A stretch of DNA of 64,000 nt, from assembly GCF_026151205.1 (NCBI RefSeq), contig NC_087078.1, positions 10,798,175-10,862,174 on the forward strand. The letters are read 5' to 3'. Positions 46,146-56,122 of the stretch are shown piece after piece (the first letter of the stretch is position 1; each line of letters begins with the position of its first letter). The stretch comes from Bolinopsis microptera. Taxonomy: Eukaryota > Ctenophora > Tentaculata > Lobata > Bolinopsidae. A program made the position numbers and the translations under genes. The notes beneath the pieces were generated by a model. The model saw nothing but the letters and a program-made list of their open reading frames with translations. It made no database searches and was not told the origin of the DNA.

Positions 46146-47086
46146 GTAAACATTTGTTATTGCGAGGGGATGTATCATATTCGTCAGTTTTTGTATGGTT
46201 TATTTGAACTAACTCTTGAAATTTAAAGGTTGCGTTTTTAAAATAAAATAAAAGAAATGAAACTATAGGGAGCCCTGTCCCGGTAGAAATTGGTAGAATT
46301 GGAGTCAAATACCATCAATATTGTGCCTTCTTTTTGTGAGAAATATTCCCTTACGGACTTTCCTTTCAAAAGTGGGAACGATTTGTACGATAGCGTACCT
46401 GGAAAAGGGATTTATTGTTGTTGATTTACCGGCAAGATTTGAGAAATCCAATTTTTTTTGAAAAATTCGGGATCAGCTCGAGCAGCATTTTACCTAGGAG
46501 TACTGGGAAGAAAAATATGTTGAGAGGTAAGCCTACGAATATCCGCTTACTAAATTATCATGAAATGGCTGATTTCATCTTTGATGAGATGTTGGATATC
46601 TGAGTTAAAGAAAGATTTCTTCTTCGAAAGTAAAATAGATAGAAATTCCGGTTTTTTGCAAAATGTTCGCCTTGTAAATATAACGTTTCCTCCCCAGGAG
46701 GAAAATTAGGGACATTGTAGATTTTGAGTTATCCCAAAAGTCTTATTTTTGGCCTAATAAAAGTTCGCCGCTTTAACTTTGCAGATTCTTGTCCTCTGTT
46801 TGGTCGAATTGCATCAGGTGATGATTGCATTCTTGCAATGCGTGAAGCGTACATTAAACTTACGAGCGCGTGCAAGCTTGACCACGCTGTGAAAACACGA
46901 TCACCTCAAGTAATACGCCCAGCCAGTAAGGTTTACTGGGGTCGAATTAAGATCGCCTGCGCCATTCATAGCTTATGATTTGATTTGTGACGAATCCCCC
47001 AGGGATGGAGCGGTGTAGGAATCGTGGATCTTGTATGCTGAGAGTAGGTCGTGTATTTTTTAATTATTAAAAAAACAATTTTAAAT
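46146..47086. other. Post-exon-9 region, no further SF3A1 exon seen
   Basis: Reading on from the exon 9 donor, I found no segment resembling the conserved SF3A1 middle region. A dispersed repeat copy lies at 46405-46540. An open frame at 46724-46978 resembles nothing I recognise. Confidence 0.5.
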
Positions 47087-47589
47087 TTAAAAACCTGGTG
47101 TATCGCATGTAGGGACCTCGCACCAGTCCCACCTTACGTCTGAGGTTGTGTAACACCATGTTTCATGGTACTTCTCTGTTGGGTTCCTGCAGTAGTTGTG
47201 ATCACCTACTCCTTTGTCACCATATTTGTCCGGAGTGTAGTGATGCGTGTGAGGTGATTGTTCAGTCCATTTCTGACAAGTTAAACCACTCTTTGTCACG
47301 GACTGAGTTCCTTTATACCCAGATCCCTTTGCGTCCCTGTCATCTTTGCTCCAACAACCAACACCTACAATTTTACTAGGTATATAACTTTTAAAAAGGC
47401 ACCAATGGAAAACGAAAACTTAGATTATAAATCTTATAAACATATCCCCGAACCGTAACCCACAATTGACATTGATCAAAGCTTGAAATTTGTGATAAAA
47501 TAAGCTTTTTACTCACCGTTTGCTCCCACTGAGTTCAATAAACAAGCAGCGACGCAGAATAAAACCGTCTTGTACATGTTTACCTGCAT
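47087..47589 (-). CDS. Secreted single-kringle protein, truncated paralogue
   Basis: Exon 1 (47589-47517) encodes a signal peptide (MQVNMYKTVLFCVAACLLNS...). Exon 2 (47364-47087, TAA) encodes one complete kringle with six cysteines (CWSKDD, TCQKW, NYCRNP, WCYTT, DWCEVP, TCDTPG) and ends GF-stop; total 116 residues. The phase 1 junction closes. It is a close duplicate of the first two exons of the gene at 56123-59511. Similarity ends within a few bases of the kringle exon end, where sequence changes to AT-rich DNA and gives an immediate stop. It may be expressed as a tiny kringle protein or be a dead fragment. Confidence 0.75.
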
Positions 47590-47604
47590 ACTTTGACTTT
47601 GTAT

Positions 47605-48081
47605 AGGGGTCGTTCACATATTAAACGTAATCAATATTTCAGCAATTTTTAACCCCCTTTCCTTTCCGTAATCAACCGTAATCAAGACCAGCCCCTTCCT
47701 GACAGCAAAATTACGATTAAATCATTGCCTGACCCCCCCCCCCCTTTTTGACTTTTTTCCCTGGAAAACACTTTTCTCTACGTTTCATGCTACCCTGATG
47801 ACTGATCATTATGAGCCGAAATCATTGTTTTCAGTTATGATATCCGGCCAAGCACCTTCCAAACTACTTACTTAAGCAGCCGGATATCCTAAATTTTATC
47901 ACTATCAGAGTGAAATTGAGTGGAATTTCAATTAAAATATTGTCAAATTGTTTAAATTATTCTGAGGGTAAAAAAGAAAATTTTAATTATGTTATCAACA
48001 GCCCCCCTCCCTGTAATTAACCGTAATTATTTGGGAACCCCTTCCCCCCTCGGCTGATTACGTAATATGTGAACGACCCCT
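47605..48081. mobile_element. MITE with ~19-bp TIRs (aggggtcgttcacatatta)
   Basis: The left terminus aggggtcgttcacatatta is exactly mirrored at the right end (taatatgtgaacgacccct). The 477-bp interior has no ORF. The paralogous site at 59511-59525 lacks it (tactttgtctagcatgg), which identifies it as an insertion. It sits right upstream of the single-kringle gene's ATG. Confidence 0.85.
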
Positions 48082-48082
48082 T

Positions 48083-48898
48083 AGCATGGTTCTGAATTAA
48101 TAGATTATAAGCACTGAGGAGGGAGGAAGGAGGTAGACAATGCAGAAACACACGAGAGAAAAAACGGAAAACGTTTTAAAGCAAGTCTGAGGTTTGCTGA
48201 GCGGAAAAAGAACACGTGTCGTTCAACTAACAATTCACTGTATAAAGCTATGACGAGCAGGTCTGTACACAGATTCAAAGCATGTCTGGACTTGTGATCA
48301 TTATACTGCAAAATGCAAATATCTAAATAAAGTAGAGTAGTAACCTTCAGTGTAAGCGCAGAGTTGCTAAATAACAAATCTGAAAAGGGACCTTAACCGA
48401 TTGTTGAAATTCGACATCTAGCGTAATCTAGCGTCATCTAGCGTAATCTAGCGTCATCTAGCGTCATCTAGCGTCATCTACCGTCATCCAGCGTCATCTA
48501 GCGTCATCTAGCGTCATCTAGCGTCATCTAGCGTCATCTAGCGTCATCTAGCGTCATCTAGCATCTAGATGACGCTAGATTTCGAATTTCAACAATTGGT
48601 AAGGGTCCCTTAAAAGCTATTATAATTTATGCTCCTAGCGAAATAACGGCAATTACACAAAGGACTAAACAAAGACCACACCTGCACTGAGCATATAGTC
48701 AAAATATGCTAAGCAAGAGCTCCTGAGTCAAGTTCTTGAGCCAAGTACCACCTGCAGAATCTCGTGGTTATGAATTAGAACGGCAAGACAGTCTCCGAGC
48801 TAAAATTAAGACAGGAAGATGCACCTGCCTCAGTATTCCTGTTGAGGTTGAACAAGGAACCTACTGCTCTGCGGTTTTGGCTGCCGGGCCGGAAAAAA
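48083..48898 (-). repeat. Duplicated upstream block of the kringle genes (copy A)
   Basis: After removing local insertions, this region is similar to 59525-60580 in order (gaggtagacaatgcagaaac, ggaaaaagaacacgtgtcgtt, ctcctagcgaaataacggca, agtctccgagctaaaatta, tttggctgccgggccggaaa). Similarity stops at 48898. It presumably includes the shared promoter region. Confidence 0.8.
48387..48613. repeat. Decamer array (gcgtcatcta)n inside a foldback frame
   Basis: About 14 copies of the 10-mer are enclosed by inverted ends: aagggaccttaaccgattgt on the left and acaattggtaagggtccctt on the right. The tail of the array itself inverts (catctagatgacgctagat). A shorter relative with only three units remains at 60135-60215. 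Confidence 0.85.
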
Positions 48899-50408
48899 AA
48901 TTCTCGGCACTTTTACAACCGAGAAATATTTGGTCAATAAAAGTATATCTGGTATTAAGGAATAAACTGAATTATAGCTTGAAACAGCTATTGGGCGACA
49001 AATATAGGAGAAACAACGACATTCGACACTCGACAATAATCATCACAGTTAAGTAAAAATATAAATGATAAAATAAACGAAGGACCAACATCAAGGAAAT
49101 TTAACGTTACTTTTTGTCAAGTGAAAAGCAAGCGAAAAGTCGCACATTTCGTGGAAATAAATACGGGTATATGCCTCACAGAATGGCCAAAAAAAAAGAA
49201 AGGTCTCTCAAAATCACAAAACACACTTTATTCCAGTTTTTATCTCATAAGAAGCTAAGTTGACACTCATATTTTTCTTCCCGGGGGTTGATTTAATCTC
49301 ATAACTATTTTTTCTTTGAGAAAAATTGGCCGGAAAATCTTCCTCCAAAAAAACATGCCTCACAGAATGGCCAAATCTGAACTTCTATAATTTTTTGATG
49401 GAGATACTTTTTAAATTTCTATCACCACACGTTGTTAGAAAACCTATTAAGGAATGGGGTAAATAACCTAAAACTCACGAAAAAACTGAGCTTTGAAAAA
49501 TTATTTCACAAACAAAAACAAATGCCTCACAAAATGGCCAAAAAAAAATGAAAACGAGAAAATTTTATTTTTCTAAAACCTTTGGCTCTTGTTTCAGGCA
49601 TGCTGCTGGTATAAATATGCCTTGTTAACACCCCCATATAAGTGAAATTTCTTAGAACTGAATAAAAAAGGCATAATTTCCTACACCAAAAATTGCCATT
49701 TTGTTCATATTCCCTGATTTCATGATTTATAACCTTCATTCGGCTGTAAAAACACTCCATCTGAGGTGTTATTGTATGATAAATAGCTTGTGAATACTTT
49801 AGACCATCAAAACTAACATGTCTACATCAATAAAAGGAGTTTTAAATTTTGGCCATTTTTTTAGGCATATTTTGGCCATTTTGTGAGGTGTGTAGCCATT
49901 TTAGCGTTTTTTTCTTCCTATATTGAACAATGTTCGTTTTTTTTTGATGAATACTATTCTTTTTTTTTTGTTGGGGACCGGCCCGAAGTACCAGCCAATG
50001 TTTACTCAAAAAATAATATATATAATAAGTGTTATCAATTCAAACTCAAAACTCATACAAGATTAGATCTCATTAAAACGATTAAAATGTATATAATAGA
50101 GCTTGTCGAAACAAAACATAGCTGAGCACATATAAAGTTGCCTTTAGTTGAAATTATCATATTAATATGCTTTTAGAGTTGTTAGAGTGGAAACAGGCGC
50201 ATAGCTACTGCTAGCTAGCTATTCCAAAATTTTAAAAATTTAACGACTGTCGCATAGCGTCATGCCGTTTTTGCTGGCGAATTGATGGCAGTGTAACTGA
50301 GATGGTATGCAGTGAAATTGATTCTGTGATGGCTTGCTTATGGGACAGAGTTATTATTAGCATTACGGTTGATGTTGCGCTCTGATTTCCTTAGTCCCGT
50401 TATATTGT

Positions 50409-50760
50409 ACTAGCAGGAACCCGTCAAACCTTTAAGACTGGTGTCAAGACTCAAGGCTCTATGGTGGCCGGATCAGTTTCCTACCCTAAAGTCTCCCAGT
50501 AAAAATAATTATTACCTATTTAATTCGCGTTTTTGACACCACTTGGGGGTCTAAATTTTGGGTACTAAAATTCTTATTCCTTGGCCGATTTTCGATTTTT
50601 TCATGCTGATTTGAAGGCCATTAAAGCATTTGAATCAGTTAAAAAAGTTTCAGTTTTATATCTTGTACGGTTTTTGCGGAAACCCGTGTTAAAGTTGATG
50701 CCGTGGTGTCAGTAAAATGGTGCGGATAAATAAATATATATATATATATATATATATATC
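50409..50760. repeat. Dispersed repeat ending in (TA)n, relatives at 57.8 and 62.1 kb
   Basis: The segment from actagcaggaaccc to the (TA)n run is similar to 62095-62380 (shared ggccat-aaagcattcga-type, tttttgcggaa, gtgttaaagttgatg, ggtgtcagtaaaatggt). A part is inverted at 57765-57900. The adjoining minus-strand LINE ORF suggests it is the 3' UTR of that LINE family. Confidence 0.65.
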
Positions 50761-50768
50761 GTCTCGCT

Positions 50769-51467
50769 TTATATATAGTAAGATAACATAAAGTTAGGCC
50801 ATTCGTCTGCAATGCCCTCGTTTTGTTGATCAATGAGCATGTTTTTTATGCACCTTTTGTAGATGTTAAGGTTGAATAGACTTGGCAAGGAAGTTGCTGC
50901 GACACTATATCTGTTTATTGCTAATAGTGGACCTTTGTAGAATACTGAATTATTGTAAGGGTGTTTACCGTATTCATCTGACCATAAAGTTGTAAGACTC
51001 GAATCCGGATCGGCGACGTTAAATATTGGTGCACTGTTAGGTATTGTTTTCTTTATAGAGGGAGGCACTAGACTTGGGAAGTTTTTTAGCTTATGTATAA
51101 AAACTAATGCGTTCTTCACGATGATACTTTGAACTGTTAATATTTTGTGTACATAGAAACCAGACTTGGTACTTGCTGGTGGTGTACCATCTTTGTACCA
51201 GTAATTAACAAAACCTGGTAGTATTGCTCTAAGACCCATTTTCTGTTTAACAAATAGTGTTTCTATATGGGATTTGGCAGCAAAACCCCAGACGAGGGAG
51301 CAGTAATTAAGGTGAGACTGCACAAAGCTGTGATATATTTGTAAACATCTTCTGTCATACTGGTGCCAGAAGTTCTCACCAAAATGCAAACTTAGTTCAA
51401 AAATTTGAAAACAAATTTTGTGAGGCATATTTTGGCCATTTTGTGAGGCGTGTATCCATTTTAGCAT
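50769..51467 (-). mobile_element. LINE ORF2 C-terminal fragment
   Basis: A 232-codon frame with YHSFVQSHLNYCSLVWGFAA followed by KSHIETLFVKQKMGLRAI, the post-RT domain of CR1/L2-like retrotransposons, and the family's C-terminal YNTR-like end region (SLFNLNIYKRCIKNMLI). There is no RT core, so the copy is 5' truncated. A short piece of its upstream part is duplicated at 51524-51598. Confidence 0.75.
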
Positions 51468-51856
51468 TTGTTTCTTCCTACATTGAACAATGTTCGTTTT
51501 GTTTGATGAATACTATTCTTTGAACATCTTCTGTCATACTGGTGCCAGAAGTTCTCACCAAAATGCAAACTTAGTTCAAAAATTTGAAAACAAATTTTCA
51601 GTGCTCAAAATTTCTACATAAACAGTAATATTTATGCCAGAAAATGTGGTCCTAGTTAATGATTTCACCACAGGAAGTGTTGCCAGAAGACTTTTGTTTC
51701 ATATGGTATCCACAAAACCTACCAGTCTTATACAAAAAATTATTTACAAAAACATTTACAAATTTGGCCATTCTGTGAGGCTAGCCATTCTGTGAGGCAT
51801 ATACCCGTACATTTATGTTTTGAAATAGGCGATATGAATGACTAAAACCAAATGAT

Positions 51857-54800
51857 TAGTACAGACAGATCCGTCTGAAAAAATCGATTTGCTGACACAC
51901 GAACTTTTCAGAGGATTTTTGACGTTTTTGAGTGCCATAAGGTGCCCTTTATGGCTGACCAACTTTTCCAAACTTTTCCACTTGTCTTAAGGCCACTTTT
52001 TGCCACTTTACCACTTTTTACCACCTTTCTTGTTTGTCGAATATCTTTAGTTGTGAACATCGTAAAAGGTTGCGGATCAATCGAGTGTGTTCATATTATC
52101 AGGAAGAAAAACTTTTGTTCAAACAATTTTTACGTCAGATAATAAGTTAATTGGATAATTATCAATTAACTAATTAGCAAAATTCTAAAAATTTTTTATT
52201 GGCTCAAAAAGATCGGAATAGCTTAAAACACGGAGAAAAGTAGTTTTTAGAAAAAATTTGAAAATTTTTCACTTACATTTTTTTCGAGACTTTAAAAAAA
52301 ATTTCGAAAATTCAAAATATTTTTTCCGCCAAAAGTGATCAAACCGCATGAAACACGGAGAAAAATGCCTTTCAAAAAAACTTAGTGAATTTTTCGTTTC
52401 AAGAATACTTAAATAGCCAATATTTGTAGTTGGAGTTCAGTAAATCTCGGCAGATTTTAATAGTCAGGAATTACTAAGTGAAGAGGTCTGAAACTGAAAA
52501 ACGTTAACCATACGATCGCGCGGCGATATAAGAGTTTCATAAACTAATTTTCGCAGAAACTGCACCAATGGCACAGTCAAGATCGAAACGATAGCCTGCT
52601 GTACTGTCATTTTATTGATTTCAATGATGAATCAGTGGGGTTAAGATAATCACATTTGTAATAAATAAACATCTCTGTACCGTCAATTGTGCTAATCTAA
52701 ACCAGCCTACTTGTATTACCAGACCTCTTCTTTTCCTCGACAATCAAACCAAGTTGTTCATATCGCATTTGGTGGGTGATGTATGTAGTAATGCGCTTAG
52801 TCAATAAAGACACCGTTATTTTTATTAAAAGGAGATGATGAAGCAAGTATTCATGACACAAAGAAGAATGGTCGGTGGGGATTGGGACCCACTTAAATCA
52901 CCTTAACACAGTGCCCTCAGTAATCCATCCTGTCATTCAAATTATTTGTTATATAGTAGTGTTGAAAGTATTGAAACTAATACATATATCGAGCTGTATT
53001 CAATCAAACTACGACACAATACGTGTATATTATATGGCTCTTAATGACTAATGAGGTTTATGTAACGCTTTATACCGTGAGAAACCCGGTATAGAGACGT
53101 TTTAAAGTTTATCACGAAAATGTATACTTGACCTCATGGCTCATTTACAGTTCGAAGAAGGCAAGAACAGATCAGGGAAACTAAGGAACAGCCAGGTCCA
53201 GGAAGCAAGTGTAAATACACCTTCCAACATCAACTGTGACTTGTTTTGTATTGTAGTGCATACCGCTTCATTTACTATGCTGGATCGGTGGTTACCTCAA
53301 ATCACCCCCATATGTCATCGTCAGGGTCGGCTAAACGTAAAATCAGCAAGAGTAACATACTGGCAAGGGTAAGATGTAGATACGAGTGACGGGCAAGGGG
53401 TAGTAAAGAACCGGTAATAATTAATTCAGTGAAATGCTCCACGAGAGTCAGGATATTTTGGAAATTGCTAATAGAGACAGATTCTGATCAGGAAGGATTG
53501 TTAATGTTATTGAGGGTGTTGATTTGAAATCCGGACGTCGTGAGGTAAAAATACAGGTTCTTCCCGTAGGATATTCGGGGCCATGATGATCATACATACA
53601 TACATACATACATTTTACATGGTAAGGTCTCCTCCTAGTCGTTGGAGTGGCCTGCATCACACACATCGCGTTGGCGGCGTAACATATGTCTCCACTGTAC
53701 TCGGTTGGTAGCCAAAGCTTCTGTTGTGTCGTTGTCGATGTTTTCAACACCTGTAAACTTAGCAGCATCTTCGAGTACGCAGGACTTCCAGTTCTTACGG
53801 GGTCTGCCCCTTGACCTCTTTCCATAGTTTGGCTTCCAGTTCAACAGAAACCTCGGTAGTCTAGAGTCTGGCATTCTAACTACATGTCCATACCAACGTA
53901 GCCTGGCAGCACTGATGAAAGTCTCAACTGACTTGATGCCAGCCCTCCTAAGAACTTCGTCGTTGGTTACATGAAAGAACCATTTAATCCTAAGGATCCT
54001 TCTCAAGGAGGTTTGATGGAAAACCTCGAAACGTTTCATCTGCTTTTTGGTGGTGTTCCAGACTTCAGCTCCATACAACAAGATGGTGAGGACAGCAGCC
54101 CTATAGATCCTGATCTTGGTTGGAGTCTTTATAGTTCTGCTATTCCAAATGTTCCAGAGCTGATGAAAGGCGCCATTAGCCTTCTGGATACGGACATCCA
54201 GGTCTCTGTTGATTGTCCCATCCCCACTAATAGTTGCACCCAGGTAGACAAAGTTGCTAACCTGCTCGACGGGTTCACCCTCAACCGACAGCTCAATACA
54301 ATCATCCTTGATGAAAGGTCGCTGGGAGGCGCACTTGCTTACAGCCATGCATTGGGTCTTCTTTGCATTTATTCTGAGCCCAGCGTAGGAGCTGTAATGA
54401 ACTAATAGATCAGTTGATTCCTGTAGGCCTTCCCCTGAGTTGTCCATAATAGCCATGTCATCAGCATAATCGGTGTCCAGAATGACCTTTTCCTCGACCG
54501 TCTTCATCTCTTTCTGCAGCACTGCGCCTTGACTGATGATCTTGTTGGTCTCAGCCAGAAATGCAGAAAAGTTTAGGCAGAAATTAAAGACAGGAGGTGC
54601 TTGAATGTCACCCTGACCTGTGCCTGAGTTAACATCAAACCAGTCTGTCAGCTCCCCATTAACCCTCACGGCACTCATGGTACCCCAAAAAATGACTGAA
54701 ATATTCTGACATATTTTTCAGGCAGCCCATAGTGTCTCATACTGCACCAAATAAAGTCCCTTCTGATAGAATCGAACGCTGCCTTGAAATCCACAAAATT

Positions 54801-56067
54801 AATGTAAAGAGGAATGTTAAACTCAAGACAGTTATGAATAATAATGATGATCAGCTCAGGGTTAATATGGGACAGATCGAAGAGCATTGAAAAGAGCGAG
54901 TTGAAATTTTAAGCTTTCTGGTCTTTTCTTGCCTTCTTTGAGCTGTCAAAGAGCCATGAGGCCAAGTAGACGTTTTCGTGCTAAACTGTAAAACGTCTCC
55001 ATACTGGGCCTCTCACAGGAGAAACGAGAAGTGTACGGTATAGAACGTTTCATATACCTCATTAAGGGCCATAATATAATATACACGTATTGCATTGTGT
55101 CGTATTGTGATTGAATACAATCACGATATGTATTACTACTTACATCACCCACCAAATGCGATATGAACAACTTGGTTTGATTGTCGAGGAAAAGAAGAGG
55201 TCTGGTAATACAGGTAGGCTGGTTTAGATTAGCACAATTGACGGTACAGAGATGTTTATTTATTACAAATGTGATTATCTTAACCCCACTGATTCATCAT
55301 TGAAATCAATAAAATGACAGTACAGCAGGCTATCGTTTCGATCTTGACTGTGCCATTGGTGCAGTTTCTGCGAAAATTAGTTTATGAAACTCTTATATCG
55401 CCGCGCGATCGTATGGTTAACGTTTTTCAGTTTCAGACCTCTTCACTTAGTAATTCCTGATTACTAAAATCTGCCGAGATTTACTGAACTCCAACTACAA
55501 ATATTGGCTATTTAAGTATTCTTGAAACGAAAAATTCACTAAGTTTTTTTGAAAGGCATTTTTCTCCGTGTTTCATGCGGTTTGATCACTTTTGGCGGAA
55601 AAAATATTTTGAATTTTCGAAATTTTTTTTAAAGTCTCGAAAAAAATGTAAGTGAAAAATTTTCAAATTTTTTCTAAAAACTACTTTTCTCCGTGTTTTA
55701 AGCTATTCCGATCTTTTTGAGCCAATAAAAAATTTTTAGAATTTTGCTAATTAGTTAATTGATAATTATCCAATTAACTTATTATCTGACGTAAAAATTG
55801 TTTGAACAAAAGTTTTTCTTCCTGATAATATGAACACACTCGATTGATCCGCAACCTTTTACGATGTTCACAACTAAAGATATTCGACAAACAAGAAAGG
55901 TGGTAAAAAGTGGTAAAGTGGCAAAAAGTGGCCTTAAGACAAGTGGAAAAGTTTGGAAAAGTTGGTCAGCCATAAAGGGCACCTTATGGGACTCAAAAAC
56001 GTCAAAAATCCTCTGAAAAGTTCGTGTGTCAGCAAATCGATTTTTTCAGACGGATCTGTCTGTACTA
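51857..56067. mobile_element. 4.2-kb element with >1-kb inverted arms around a reverse transcriptase
   Basis: Left arm from 51857 and right arm to 56067 match with a constant coordinate sum of 107924 through about 52795/55129. This includes the mirrored 66-codon ORFs at 51942-52142 and 55782-55982. After a ~180-bp extra segment in the left arm the match resumes and runs to about 53180/54915. The centre carries minus-strand LINE RT sequence. No transposase is visible. Confidence 0.75.
53635..54887 (-). mobile_element. Non-LTR reverse transcriptase, frameshifted
   Basis: Frame 1 (54887-54675) has IPLYINFVDFKAAFDSIRRD. Frame 2 (54678-53635) has NSGTGQGDIQAPPVFNF, the active-site box DYADDMAIMD, GLRINAKKTQCM, NFVYLGATISGDG, LLYGAEVW and RLRWYGHVVRMPDSRLPR near the C-terminus. 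The two frames meet at ggggtaccatgag and are out of register by one base. The catalytic Asp pair is intact but the N-terminal endonuclease is absent. It occupies the centre of the 51857-56067 inverted repeat. Confidence 0.85.
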
Positions 56068-56122
56068 GATATGTAATGCCTAAGAATATCAGATATCATA
56101 AATTTTAATTTAAATAATAAAC

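Larger units (their letters stand above)
49162..51809. mobile_element. 2.65-kb inverted-repeat element with nested LINE insertion
   Basis: The termini tacgggtatatgcctcacag (49162) and its reverse complement ending at 51809 form ~26-bp TIRs. Many internal copies of ggccattttgtgaggc, in both orientations, extend the similarity. Inside lies a LINE 3' part on the minus strand, flanked by ~95-bp direct repeats (49870-49962 and 51425-51522). No transposase was found, so it is likely a non-autonomous element. Confidence 0.7.

Noticed and set aside
45930-46178. Ser-rich, Lys/Arg-rich and hydrophobic frames over the acidic SF3A1 exon
   Set aside because: They are frame and strand shadows of the (GAG/GAT)n acidic coding stretch.
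46724-46978. 84-codon frame after SF3A1 exon 9
   Set aside because: It does not resemble any SF3A1 segment, has no matching acceptor phase and shows no known domain.
48411-48575. CRISPR-like decamer array
   Set aside because: It is a plain tandem repeat without spacers, framed by inverted ends.
53971-54405. 144-codon plus-strand frame
   Set aside because: It is the antisense shadow of the minus-strand reverse transcriptase.
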